Below the pieces are notes generated by a model. It did not search any database. It saw only the letters and a program-made list of their open reading frames with translations, and was not told where the DNA came from. Shown here one piece after another: positions 22,726-35,084 of a DNA stretch of 64,000 nucleotides (position 1 is its first letter; every line of letters begins with the position of its first letter). The position numbers and the translations under genes are program-made. Source of the DNA: Pogonophryne albipinna (Eukaryota > Chordata > Actinopteri > Perciformes > Artedidraconidae); the NCBI GenBank assembly GCA_028583405.1, contig CM053250.1, positions 38,947,142-39,011,141 of the forward strand. Reading direction: 5' to 3'.

Positions 22726-23313
22726 TTAAATGTTCTCCTGCTGATGGTCGGCTGCAGGTCTGTCTGCTAAATGAACTGTAGTATCATCTAATGAAGGCCA
22801 ACCTAACACCTGATCTCCAGATAGAGCCGTCTCAGCTGGACCCCCAACAGATCTGAGAGCAGCTGGGCCCATGTTGGTGGGATGGTCTGCTGCCTTGCCA
22901 TTGACAGTTGTTGTCTCCTGGTGGCTGCTTCCATTCTGCTGTGAGGTCATCTCAATTGCAGTTTTCATTAGGTCTCTCCTAGCCTTTTCATTGGTTCTAT
23001 TGCTATCGGCCTGCGAGGTTCGTGGGTCTCTGACGGTGCCGAAGCCAGTCTGAATCATTGATAGTGTCCTATGATTAGCCTCTGGTCTCTGGCAGCGGTA
23101 AAGCCTGCGAAAGGCTGAGCGAAACTTCTGAGACATAGCATTGTATATGACAGGATTTATAGCGCTGTTGGCATAGATGCACGTCCGACAAAACAGGAGG
23201 AACCAGGCATCCAGATAAGGTGTGGACACAAAAGAGTTGATCAAAACTAAAGTCCGGTATGGCATCCACAGAAGAGCAAAGAGGATCACCACTACTGCCA
23301 GCATCTTTGTCAC
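22726..23313 (-). CDS. trhr2: trhr2 coding exon 5 (TM6, TM7, C-tail)
   Basis: 588 nt including the TAA stop. Starts [20 protein letters not shown] (TM6), then [21 protein letters not shown] (TM7), then a C-terminal tail of about 138 residues rich in Ser, Thr and Asn. The acceptor is TACTTCTCAG before 23313. It lies 27.8 kb from exon 4 and joins it in phase 0. Confidence 0.94.
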   Translation of the reverse strand: MTKMLAVVVILFALLWMPYRTLVLINSFVSTPYLDAWFLLFCRTCIYANSAINPVIYNAMSQKFRSAFRRLYRCQRPEANHRTLSMIQTGFGTVRDPRTSQADSNRTNEKARRDLMKTAIEMTSQQNGSSHQETTTVNGKAADHPTNMGPAALRSVGGPAETALSGDQVLGWPSLDDTTVHLADRPAADHQQENI

Positions 23314-24970
23314 CTGAGAAGTAGAGATAGCATTACACCACATTAGAGCAGCTGTGATTTAAGATATAAACAAATGAAGACTCTGATTTATAGACAAATC
23401 AATCCCTTCAGCAACAGTTTAGCCTCTGATGGTGGCTCTAATGTTCATCATTGGCATCCATTGTTATCTCGCAAACGAGACTGCCAGGTGAAGTTAAACA
23501 CCCTCAGCATGCCTTGACCGTCGTCACCACCCCACCACTGGTTGGTGACCATGGTAAAAGCTCCTACCTTTTTGGGTAACACTTTACGGTAAGGGTACAT
23601 GAATCATCATGAATTCATGCATGACTTAATGCATGAAAAAGCATGAATTCATTCATGTAGTACTTCATGAACTATCAGTAATGTACAGGTATTAATGGTA
23701 TCTCATGCATGACTTAATGCAGGAACAATACCTTAATTAATGCATCAACTAAGGTATCTCAATCATCATGACTTCTGAGTTATTAATGATGTTCATGTCT
23801 TCTTCATATAGATCTGCAATTAAAGGGTCAGGCCAAAGAACTGACCAGTCACAGCAATTCCAAGTGTTGTAATCATGATTAACTAAGCATGACTTTGTCA
23901 TTACTTCATCATGTTTGTGCCCCTTCAAATAAAGTGGTGACCTGTTCCATCGTTTACACTGATAACTAACATATGATTAATGGTGGTATGAAATAGAATG
24001 TATGAAGCATAAGCAATTCATGGGGTGGGTTGGAGAAATTATAGTAAGGTCACTGAATTTACACAAAATGTACTGCAGATTTTACAATTGTCTTTATTCA
24101 CAAAAAACACATTTTTATTTTATAAAAAAATACATAATAGTAATAACATTAAAACAAACATCAATGATCTATGCCATGGATTCAAAAACAGCGTAAAGGT
24201 CCAACTTTTTACCTTTTTAAAAACTAATAAAACTGTAAAAACAACTACAACTTCTTTCCTGTGTATATCCAGTATCCAATATCCAGCGTCCTTATGTTTC
24301 AGGATTGCTGAAGCTGTAGGCTCCTGCTCGCAAAACATCCATCTTCTTCATATCTGAAGTCAGTGAGCTCTTGGTGGTTCAATCAGGGAAACATGACCCG
24401 AATGTCCTTCAGTGTCCTCCTTTCTTATGCCTGTTTCCAAGCCAGTAAGTCCACTCTATAACTGCAAGATGTTCTTTCAAACGTTTCTCAGTTCGGTTTC
24501 CAAGCCGCCAAATTATTGATTTGTATGTTAACCTCTCTATATGCTGAGTGTGAGCTCCAGTAACAGGATCAACAAACCACTTTGAATGATTCACAGTGAA
24601 GTGTGAATAGCCCAAAAAATGTGCCATAAACTGAACTCATCAGTTAATTATATGCATGGACTTGTGTGGGGATGTGTGGGTGCCATTAGTATTAATGTTG
24701 CCTACTGGACATTCAAAACTATGTAACCATGGAAAATGTTCAATAATCTTTTGTAATGATCGGGCTATATGCATAGCTACGATGCATATATGTTACCACT
24801 AGGCGGCAGTATAACATCCATTGACATAGAAGGGAGTAGAACAAGATGTGAGTCGATACTCCCCGGAAAGGGAGGGACTTCGCCTCTCTATAAAGTGGCT
24901 AGTGAAGGCATAGATATATATATCTATTACCTCATTCACACCAACGCAACTCCGGTTCAAGCTCCATGCT

Positions 24971-25003
<33 letters not shown>

Positions 25004-28000
25004 CAATCAATGTTTATTTATATAGCCCAATATCACAAATGTTACATTTGTCTCAGTGGACTTCACAGTTTGTACAGAATATCAGTATGACAATACGACA
25101 CCCTCTGTCCTTAGACCCTCACATCATATAAGGAAAAACATCCGGAGAAAACCCACAGTTTAAAGGGAAAAATGGGAGAAACCTCAGGGAGAGCAACAGA
25201 GGAGGGATCCCTCTCCCAGGACGGACAGACGTGCAATAGATGCCGTGTGTAAATGCTAGAGCTTTTCAGGTTCAGAACCGGTTCTTCGGTTTAGCTCCGG
25301 CTCTTTTCACACCGCCCAGAGTCCATCTGGTGCTGCGTCATTGTCATGACGTAACCGTTTGCGTGCCTGCTTCATAAAGCCAAACCGCGCAGAAACCCCT
25401 CACAGCTCACACCGACAACAACAACAATGGCCGATTGTGCTCCAGCTTCCTCTGTACCTCTTCGGAAGACCAGATTCCCAGTAGGTAGCTGGTTTCTTCA
25501 GTGGACCACTGCTGCTTGTTATGTTTCTCCATTGTTGTGTAGAAACTGTATAAAACGCGGACTTTTTGTTGTTGTTCAGGAGTTGATCCCGCCCCTGCCC
25601 CCGCCTCGACGTAAGCGTGACGAATGCGGTGCTTTTGCTCCAGCCGGACAATTTTTTGGTGCTTGAAACGAACCGGATTCCGGAGCTAAGAGGCTGCTCC
25701 GCTGCGGTGTGAATAGAAAAACCCGGTGCTTTTCAAGCTCCGAACCGGCCCTGAAACACCGTTGGTGTGAATGAGGTATATGAGTGAAGCTAGTCTAACC
25801 TGTTAAACCCCAAGGTCCCCGCCAGCGGGGACCCTGTTTTTTTTTTTCACGACAGTGTCTCAGGGGATCTTAATATTTAAGAACCTATTAACGTGTTATA
25901 CCAGATTAACGGAAATAATCTCAGCTAACTGACGATACAAACAATTTTTACCAAAACAAAACACAAGTCTCATAAGAAGCATCTAAATGACCCCTTAGCG
26001 AAAAATGCTAACGGACATTGGCACAGAACTCAAGATAAAAGTACCCTTATTACTTATCGTAGCTGCACATACAAGTTATCCGATTAAAGCTGAGGTTCCA
26101 CAGATTATTTAGGTATATAGTATTATCACTGAGTGATCCGAACTCGCGACAGGGGAAGCAAACATAGACATCACAACACGTACCTTTACGGAGCTTCTAG
26201 GGAGATCGTCTCACCGTAGCTGTCAATCTGATCAAAAGACGTGTTCAATGGCATTAAACGAGAAAAAACGCGGCTGAATCGGTTAATCCATAGGTTTGTA
26301 ACGTCTCTGTATAAAAAAATTATTTCATTTATAATCCATAATTCCATTTTTATGTAAAAATCGCAGAGCAAAAGTTAGCTGCTAATGGTAGCCACTAGAG
26401 TGGCTGCTGCTTCCGGTCTTGGCTATGCGGCAGTCTAACACACACACATTACCAAATAAGGACTATGTGTGAGTTCCCCTCGATTCCATTGGCTCTGCAA
26501 AATCCAGCAAGGGGGGCCAGAGATATGGAAAATCCACCCAAATGGCCCCAGAAGAGGTTTTTTTTGCTAAATCTGTCTAACAAGGTCAAATATCACTTGT
26601 TTTGCATCAATCTTGATACAGGGTACTTATTATATGTTGTACTTTGGATTCCTAAAGCTTTTAGTCTACTAACCCAGTGGTTCTCAAACTTTTTTCAATA
26701 ATGTTCCCCCTTTGAAAAAACTATTCAGCCAAGTACCCCCTGATCAGCGCAAAAACAATTTGTTAAGGAAAAAATGCCTATATAAAGAGGTACAGTAGCC
26801 TACAGTGCTGCACCATCAGTGTCTGATTTATTAAAACAACAACATTATAACTGAGAAACACTTAAATGCTACATTTCAAATGTTTACAATCCATCACTAA
26901 ATTCATGGCAAACCAATTTTAACATCATGCAATAACATAAGACGACATTAATTGCATTGAACTAATCTTTTTAATAAGTTGTACTTACAATGTAGTGAAA
27001 CATGGGCTTGTGCTTCACTGAGGATCTTTGTCATTCTGACAGGGAGGCAACTGCAGTTATTACACTTCGCGTTTTGAAACTATGTGTAACTCTGTTAATA
27101 TAAAACCCACACTGCTCAAACTTCGGTACTTTTTCTAAAATTGGTATATCTATTTATTTATTTTGGGGCGTGGGGAATGAAGAGAAAAAAATATATGAGC
27201 ATTTTATGAGCATTGGATTTTGGCCCCTCATATAAACATATGCATAATGCTGCGCTATACTTTGTGGCCACACGCCGTTGCCAAGCAACGCTTATTGTTT
27301 AGGTGTCCTTTGATAAGCAGGCAGTCATATAATTAACTAGAACTAGCTAGATCTGAAAGATTTGGACAAACGGGAGTGAAGTCTAACCGGACGCGAGAGA
27401 GAGATCAGATATCAGATCAGCTGCTGCTGACGGAGAACACGCAGCTCCGCATGATCACAGCTCCGTCGCTGTGACGGACCGGTGAGCGGAGCAAAATTAA
27501 ATAGGCTACACTAAGAGTTAGACCTAACAGTCACACTTAGCTAGTTTATCTACTCTGGAACTAGCTAAACTAGTTATAAATATATGTATTCTTTACTGTC
27601 GGGTCACTTATTACAGGTTCAGCGAGCTGCACGAGACTGACGGGCTGTCAGGAGAGGGAGAGGAAAAGAGAGCACCCCGTTTATTGTTCCCATTTTATTA
27701 TCCAGAATGACTGTAAACCTTTGAATAAAGTAGTTACTATTAGTAGTTTGTTTAAATGCATTACTTATGTTGTTTCTCCATTAACATAAAATAAATCTCA
27801 CGTACCCCCTGCAGTACTGCAACGTACCCCTAGGGGTCCGCGTACCCCCATTTGAGAACCACTGTACTAACCCATCATCCAAGGTTAGGTTTCACTATAA
27901 GTACAAAATATTTTTTGGACAGACACTATAATTTACAGTTTTTTACCATGTTCAATCTGAATTTTCTTTAAAATAAAAAACATCTATATTGATTCTGACT

Positions 28001-31000
28001 TTTCTACATCCAACTCACAGGTTTATCATTACTTTGAGAAAAAAGATTATTAATGTAACCCTTTTAGAAGGGAAGATATGGTCATTTGTTCTGGGAATGT
28101 CATTTTCGAGCCTGAAACCTGAAAAACAGGCTCGGGGTTTAACAGGCTAAAGACGGTGTCTTATTTAAAATAAGAACATTACACTTTTGGTATTGTGTAT
28201 GGTCTACCCCAAACATTTACTACAAAACTATAAATAACGTTACATTTAAAAAAAACATGCCAAACAATGACACAACATGTCGATAATTTCTTGATAGTGC
28301 ACAGAATTTGTGTGGAAATAAATTCTCAACAGAATGAGAACTTATTTTTGGTGTTCAAAGTGAAATGAACGTTGTATGCCTAACGTTAATACATACCATC
28401 TATAGACATCTGTTGAGTTGTGTTTCTTCTTCAGCTTCATTGCGTTTTGACATAATCTGCATCTTGTTTTTCTGTAGCCATTTAATGATCTTGGCTGTCC
28501 TCCTTTTAGTTGGCTTTCCTTCAGTTAAAGACACTATTTTACTTGCCAGGCTCATGTCTTAACGTCAGGTTTGCTGGTCTATTGTTGAAGCTCTGCAAGT
28601 ATCAGTAACGTAAAGCCCGCGATTTCAGGGTCATGCAGATAGGATGACCTTTTGGGAGCGCTTTTGTTTTGTTTTGTTTTGTCACTGACTCCTCCTAGTC
28701 AGTGATTGGAAGGCATCATGCTTCCTAACAAAAACATCATAAAGGTTCTTAATGAAATACAAATATTTGGAGCGCCCTGCTCTCTGACAGTGGTATCATC
28801 CTGGGATAACATGTTGGAAATCCAGGTTCCACCAGAACTCCACTTTGAAATGGGCCTCGGAACAAAAAAATCTTCCACCGTTTTGCAGATTGCACCAGAC
28901 AGCGAGGAGGACAGTGGAAAGGAGGAGGAGCCTGCGCAACCCACGAACAACACACGCATGAACGGAGAAAGCAGCATGGAATCCTTAGCTCTGTGAAGAG
29001 GCAAGAGAAAGTGTCTTGAGGCTCAGTATGACACGGATGAAATTGTTGGTATGTAGAAAACTTTAATATTGAGAATTTGGCGACTTACATGTAAATTCCT
29101 ACCACAAAAATAGCTAAATAACGTAACGTTAGCAAGTACAAGCTAGCTAGCAAGTACAAGCTAGCTAGGTTAACGGCATGGCTAGCTTCTGTAAATGAAT
29201 GCTAATGGTTAACGTGGTTCTGTTAAAGGCTGAAGTTAGCTATAAAAGGTTATTGGCATGTCTTTGTAATGCCTGGCAGCCAGTGGCGTCGCCTTCTGTA
29301 GCCCCGGACAATTCTCCCTCAATAATATAATACATTAACCGTGCTTTACGTGAACACATGACACAAGAGAGGACGGCAGGACTGTAATTTCCCGTGTTCA
29401 GTGAATGCAACAGAGGCAAGACACCAGACCAATCAGAGAGTTGCATGGAAATAAATGTGTGCTTGTGTCATTCAAGCTCGGCTGTGTGTGGCAATAGCGC
29501 ATTTATGACGCATTTTCACGACACGGCCTCGCTCGGTATGGCTAGGCCTCGTTAGGACTGGCTCACTTTATGGCGCATTTCCATTGCAGTTTAGGAACTA
29601 GGGTAGTATCTATAGTAACGCAGTGTAGGCGGAGCCGTGACATCATCTTCAATGAGAACCCCAGAAAAACAACACAGCCGTTACAGTTACAGTCTATTAC
29701 ATCATCACTTGTTAATGTTTTAAATTGGAGTAGAAAACAAAGCAGATTAACCTGTTGAAGGGGGCAGACGCAGCTTCTTGTAAGAAACAGCGTCTCAGGG
29801 CTTCTTAAAGGTCCCATGTCATGGCCATTTCCACTGATCATAATTCCATTGTTGAGTTCTACTAGAATAGAATTATACTGTGCAATTTTCCAAACTCACA
29901 TTGGTTTCGCATACAGCATCTCTGTAAAGTATGTGTATTCAGCAGTATTCACTCTCTCCACTAAACGGCTCGTTGCAGCTCTTGCCCCCCCCCCCCCCCC
30001 CCTCCCTGTGAGCCCAGTGTGCTCCGATTGGTCGGGACCAGTCGGGACGTTGTGAATCGCTCCGCTCCGTGGAGGTGTGATTTCCTTGTTTAGCGATACA
30101 CAGCGAAACACAGCCAAACTCACCCTGAGCACACACAAAGTCACAGCCGAAGTAAAAACAATAAGTGTGGCTTGATATTGAGTAAGAAAAAGGTTGATAA
30201 ACGCTGTGAGAATGGGTCTGCAGAGAGAATTTTGCCGCGATCCCAACTGTCTGTTATCAGCCTGCAGCCAGGGAGGAGAAATCAGCAGAGCTGCCTGCAC
30301 TGAGTGTGTGAGGAAGTCCGTGGATTGGTCAATTTGGACCAATCAGCGGGGGCTTAACGTAACGGCTCCGCGGACGTAACGTACCGGCTCCACGGATTGG
30401 TCCATTTCGTTCCGGGTACGACATGACATCATGATGTACCCGGAAGAATCAAATGGACAATGACGTATCTCCAACGAGGCGTTTTGGGGAGGTATTTTCT
30501 GTTTTAGAGTTTTACTCGCTACATGGTGTACTTTGAGGGTTTTGACTCTGCACACCGTTTACATGCATAAAAACCTTCATAACACACAAGGGGACGGGTA
30601 CTAACCAGAAAAGCATGACATGGGACCTTTAACATTTAACAACCTATTAATGTGTCATACCCACTTCACGGGAAGAAACTCAGCTATCATAGGATATAAA
30701 CCGCAGAAACGGAGCCCTCAAACGATAACGGGTCCCAAGGTGGGTAGATCTGCGGACGGAACGCTCCAGGCAAGGATGATATGTAATAAACATGTCAAGT
30801 TAAGATGTAATTATATCTTAGATGTTATAACTTTCAGATACATTTGGTTAATTTCATCCTTCAGTGACTCTGAACATAGGAATCATGACTATCCTACTCC
30901 CACTCATTAAAATATTGATAGTGACTTATAGTGAATTATTCTCTTCTGCTTTGTCTTGTCTATTCTTCCACCAAGACCTGTCTGTGCAACAGCCTCGCCA

Positions 31001-34000
31001 AGACACCAGGAAGTCACAGAAAAAACCTGCAAAAGCCAAGACGCCTGTAAAAGTTATCCTACATTGCTCCTACAGTATTGTTTACAAATTTGACATAACA
31101 TTAATACTTTACCTTTTAATTTTAGACATTCAAAGTAATGCTGCTTTAAGTCAATATGTGTTGCACCTGCTAAAGCAGTCTTTGGAGCTGCCCAGCGCCA
31201 TATGGACTGAGAGTTACGTTATCTCCGTTCACTCCAATGGACCACTTTTTTACAGCAATGGCGGATCGTGGAGCCTCTCAATCGTTCCCCGGAAGTTAGC
31301 GCCAAGGCTAGCAGAGCTGTAGAGTTGCAGCATAATAGACCGTTCGTGACGGACTTTTAAAGGTAATAAGAAGTTTAAAGATTTATATTGCGGATATTAT
31401 CAGTACATCTGATTCAAATGAACATGTGTATTAAAGGATGTCAGTGGATTATCCCTAAATTAGTAGATTTAGGGAACGTTTACAGATAACAGATTAAGCT
31501 AGGATAACGAAGCAAGTTAGCAACACACGTTGAACAGCCTTTTAATTGTAAATTCCGTTCTCTTAATGTCATTTCGTCCAACGTTGTTGAATTAGAGAAG
31601 AGGGGCTTCTAAACGGGAGTGTATGCGGGGGTGGAGGGAGTTAAATATTAGATAAATATAACTTTGGTGAGTGTTTTTAGCAGAGCCATATTGTGTCCTT
31701 GTGATTATGTTGATTATTACCTGTCTGTATAATGTTGCAGCTCAGCTGATTTTGGATTGATGGCAAAGGGAGAGGGACTTAAGTGAGAGTGAAAACACAA
31801 GGTAAGTTTAATACTACTGTTTTATATAAGTAAACACCTTATCTCCCCAAGGCAATTTCCCATCCAATAGGTGTGCTATATAGGTGTGTATAACCCTTTC
31901 TCCTGTCTGTTACTCCCTCTTTCAGCACAAGAACCAGAGGGGGATTCAATGGAGCCTGAATACCTGCACTGAGACCCTCACCCTGCACCCTGAGTCTCAA
32001 CTCTCAGTGTTTTTCAAGCCTTTCCCTGTTTTTTTGTATTAAACAAAACATTAAGCTTTCCCAATGGTGTGGTTTTCGTTTTGTGAAAAAGTGCAAATGC
32101 AGTGTTTGTATATAATTACATCACATATGATTTTGTTGTTGGTCGTGAAATTGCTCCTGCTGACTTGAGCCAGCCATTCTTTCCTCCGCTCTGTGTCAGT
32201 GGGGAAGCCGTACATTCTATCTATATAATATTATCACTTAATATTAGCAAATTCTATTTTATTTTTTAAAACATATTGATGTAAATACATACACATATCA
32301 ATTTGTTGTATAAATATTGCAAATCAAAACCTTTATTCACTAATAATTACCAAAAATCGTAGTTCTATCTCCTGTTATCAATGCATTCACATTGCCCGCC
32401 ATGAACTTCCGGGGAACGATCCTCGTCTACATGAACCACGTGACGATAACCGTTTTTGGACTTCCGTTGTCGTAACTCTTCTATCTATATGGCGCTGGAG
32501 CTGCCATGTTTTGTTGATCAGTTTTTTCCAATAGAATAAGTGTAAGTGGCACACACACTAGGCTAAAGGGCCTAGCAAGCTGCAGGCTAGACAGAATAAC
32601 TTCTAACAGTTGTCAAAGAAACAGTTGTAATTGTGTAGTGTTTGTAATTAATCAAAATTGATTTCATAGAATCTTACTGGTAGTTTAAGTATTCATTAGG
32701 GCCTGAGCACGAAGTGTGGAAAGAGCTATTGTAATTAGTAGAATTATTAGGGCCTGAGCACGAAGTGTGCGAAGACCTATTGTAATGCTTAGAATTATTA
32801 TAATTCTTCATAGTCTGGAGATTGGACCTGTTTTTAAGGGGGTTACGACACTATTCATGTAGCGACATTTGGCAACGCCGGCAGGACGGGTGAAAATGTT
32901 TACATTCTGGATTCGATGGGTGAAAAACATCCAACATGCTCTCTAGCGCCACCTGTGAAAATTCAGTTTTCGAAAAATGTACATAGTCGCAGCGTAAGTC
33001 TGACGGACCTGAAATTTGGCACACTTACCCGGGTGGAGCAGCTCTACATATTATCCTCTCGTATCCCGAAGCTCCGCCTACTTTGATTTTTTTTTTATTA
33101 GCATAATGTGAAAAACAGTGAAATATTTACTTACATTTCAATTTTTTGATTTTCCACACCAACTTAGTGTACAGCATCAGTGGAGGGTCAGACACATTAC
33201 CGTAGAAAATGAGCACGAGGTGTGGAAAAATGTGGCCAACATCAATCGAAACGTATTAGCAAAAAGGTGTGGCCTAGACATAAATGCTCACAATTCATCT
33301 GAAATGTATCCAAATATCACAGATTTGGGTGGATAGGTTCAGTCTGTCTTGGGGAATAGCCACAAAAAAGCATGTTCATTTTGGACAATAGGGGGCGCTA
33401 AAAACACAACAAATGTATACCTCAAGAACGGATGGACGAAATAAATATATTTTGTCAGATATACTGGCAGGATCAGTATAAACTGAGATTTAAAGTGTCG
33501 CAACCAATGATAAATGTGGGCGTGTCCTATTAAGTTTTTTCTTGAAATCGAAGGGTTAAACACTTACGGACACATCACTTTGTGTTAAAATGAGTTACGG
33601 CCTTTAAACTCGGAATACACGTGACAGCCCACAACTTTTTCCAGACTGTACAAAAAAATTGTGCGTTTTAGCAAATACGGCTCAGTAGCGCCCCCTATTG
33701 TGCGGTAGTCACATATAGTTTTTCCGAACTACCCGGAACTTGGCACAGACATTCCTCATGGAATTGCGGACATATTTCAAAATGGCTTCCATTAGCCCCG
33801 CCCCCATACATTCGGCCATTTTGAAAAATTTGTGTTTTAAGCGCGTTTTCGCACACTTCTCCTAGGGAAATGATCGAAAAAATTCCAAACCAGGACAAGA
33901 TCAGCATCCAATGTGATGCTAAATTACGAATGAATAGTCGACTGCTCAAACGGGGAGCTCGTAAGCTAACGGAGAATGTACCATTTTTGACGATTTAAAT

Positions 34001-35036
34001 GTCACAAAATCGCTACAATGAGCTTCGGACGCAAAACTTGGAACACACGTCACAGCCCACGACCTTTTCCTGACTGTACAAAAAAATTGTACGTTTTTGT
34101 AAACCAGCTCAGTAGCGCCCCCTATTGTGCGATAGTCACATATAGTTTCTCCAAACTACCCGAATCTTGCCACAGACATTCCTCATGGAATTGCGGACAT
34201 ATTTCAAAATGGCTTCCATTAGCCCCGCCCCCCAGAAAGTCGGCCATTTTGAAAAATCGGCGTAATTCATGCATTTTAAGCGCATTTTCGCAAACATCTC
34301 CTAGGGAAAAGATCGTAACATTTCCAGTCCAGGACATGTTCAGCCCATATCCAATGTCATACTAAATTGTGAATAAAATAGCTGCTAGCTCAATCGGGGC
34401 GGACGTAAGCTAACAGAGAATATACCATTTTTGGCGATTTACATGTCGCAAATGACTCCAAACTTCTCGCATATAGTTTTCCCCATATTCACGAAACGCT
34501 TTATACACTTTGCTATTATGATGGCACACATATTTCAAATGGCTTTTCATTAGCCTCGCCCCCCAGAAAAATGGCAATTTCTAAAGATGACCGTTTTTCA
34601 TGCATTTTTAGCACATTTTTGCACACTGCTCTTAGGGAAATGATCGGAAAAATTCCACTCCAGGACCAGTTCAGCCCATATCCACAGCCATGATAAATTG
34701 GGAATAAAAAAGTTGCTAGCTCAATCGGGGTGGTCGTAAGCTAACAGACAATATACAATTTTTGAGGATTTACATATCGCAAATTACTCCAAACTACATA
34801 TATAACATTTTGAAAAATGTGCAGTTTTCATGCATTTTCTACAAATTTTTGCAAAGGCCTCCTAGGGAAATGGCCGGGGAAATTCCATTCCAGGACAATT
34901 TCAGCCCATATCCAATGCGATGTTACATTGCAAAGGAATAGTCAGTCGCTCGAACGGGGAGCTCACAGGCTAAAATGTACCATTTTCCAACATTTAGATG
35001 TCAGATAAGCTACTCTGCGTTCCACATCATCCGTCT

Positions 35037-35084
<48 letters not shown>

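Noticed and set aside
22871..23053. Plus-strand frame over trhr2 exon 5
   Set aside because: It is the antisense shadow of a well-supported coding exon.
25427..25666. 79-codon frame with a Pro-rich stretch
   Set aside because: It lies inside a MITE, has no family resemblance and no supporting signals.
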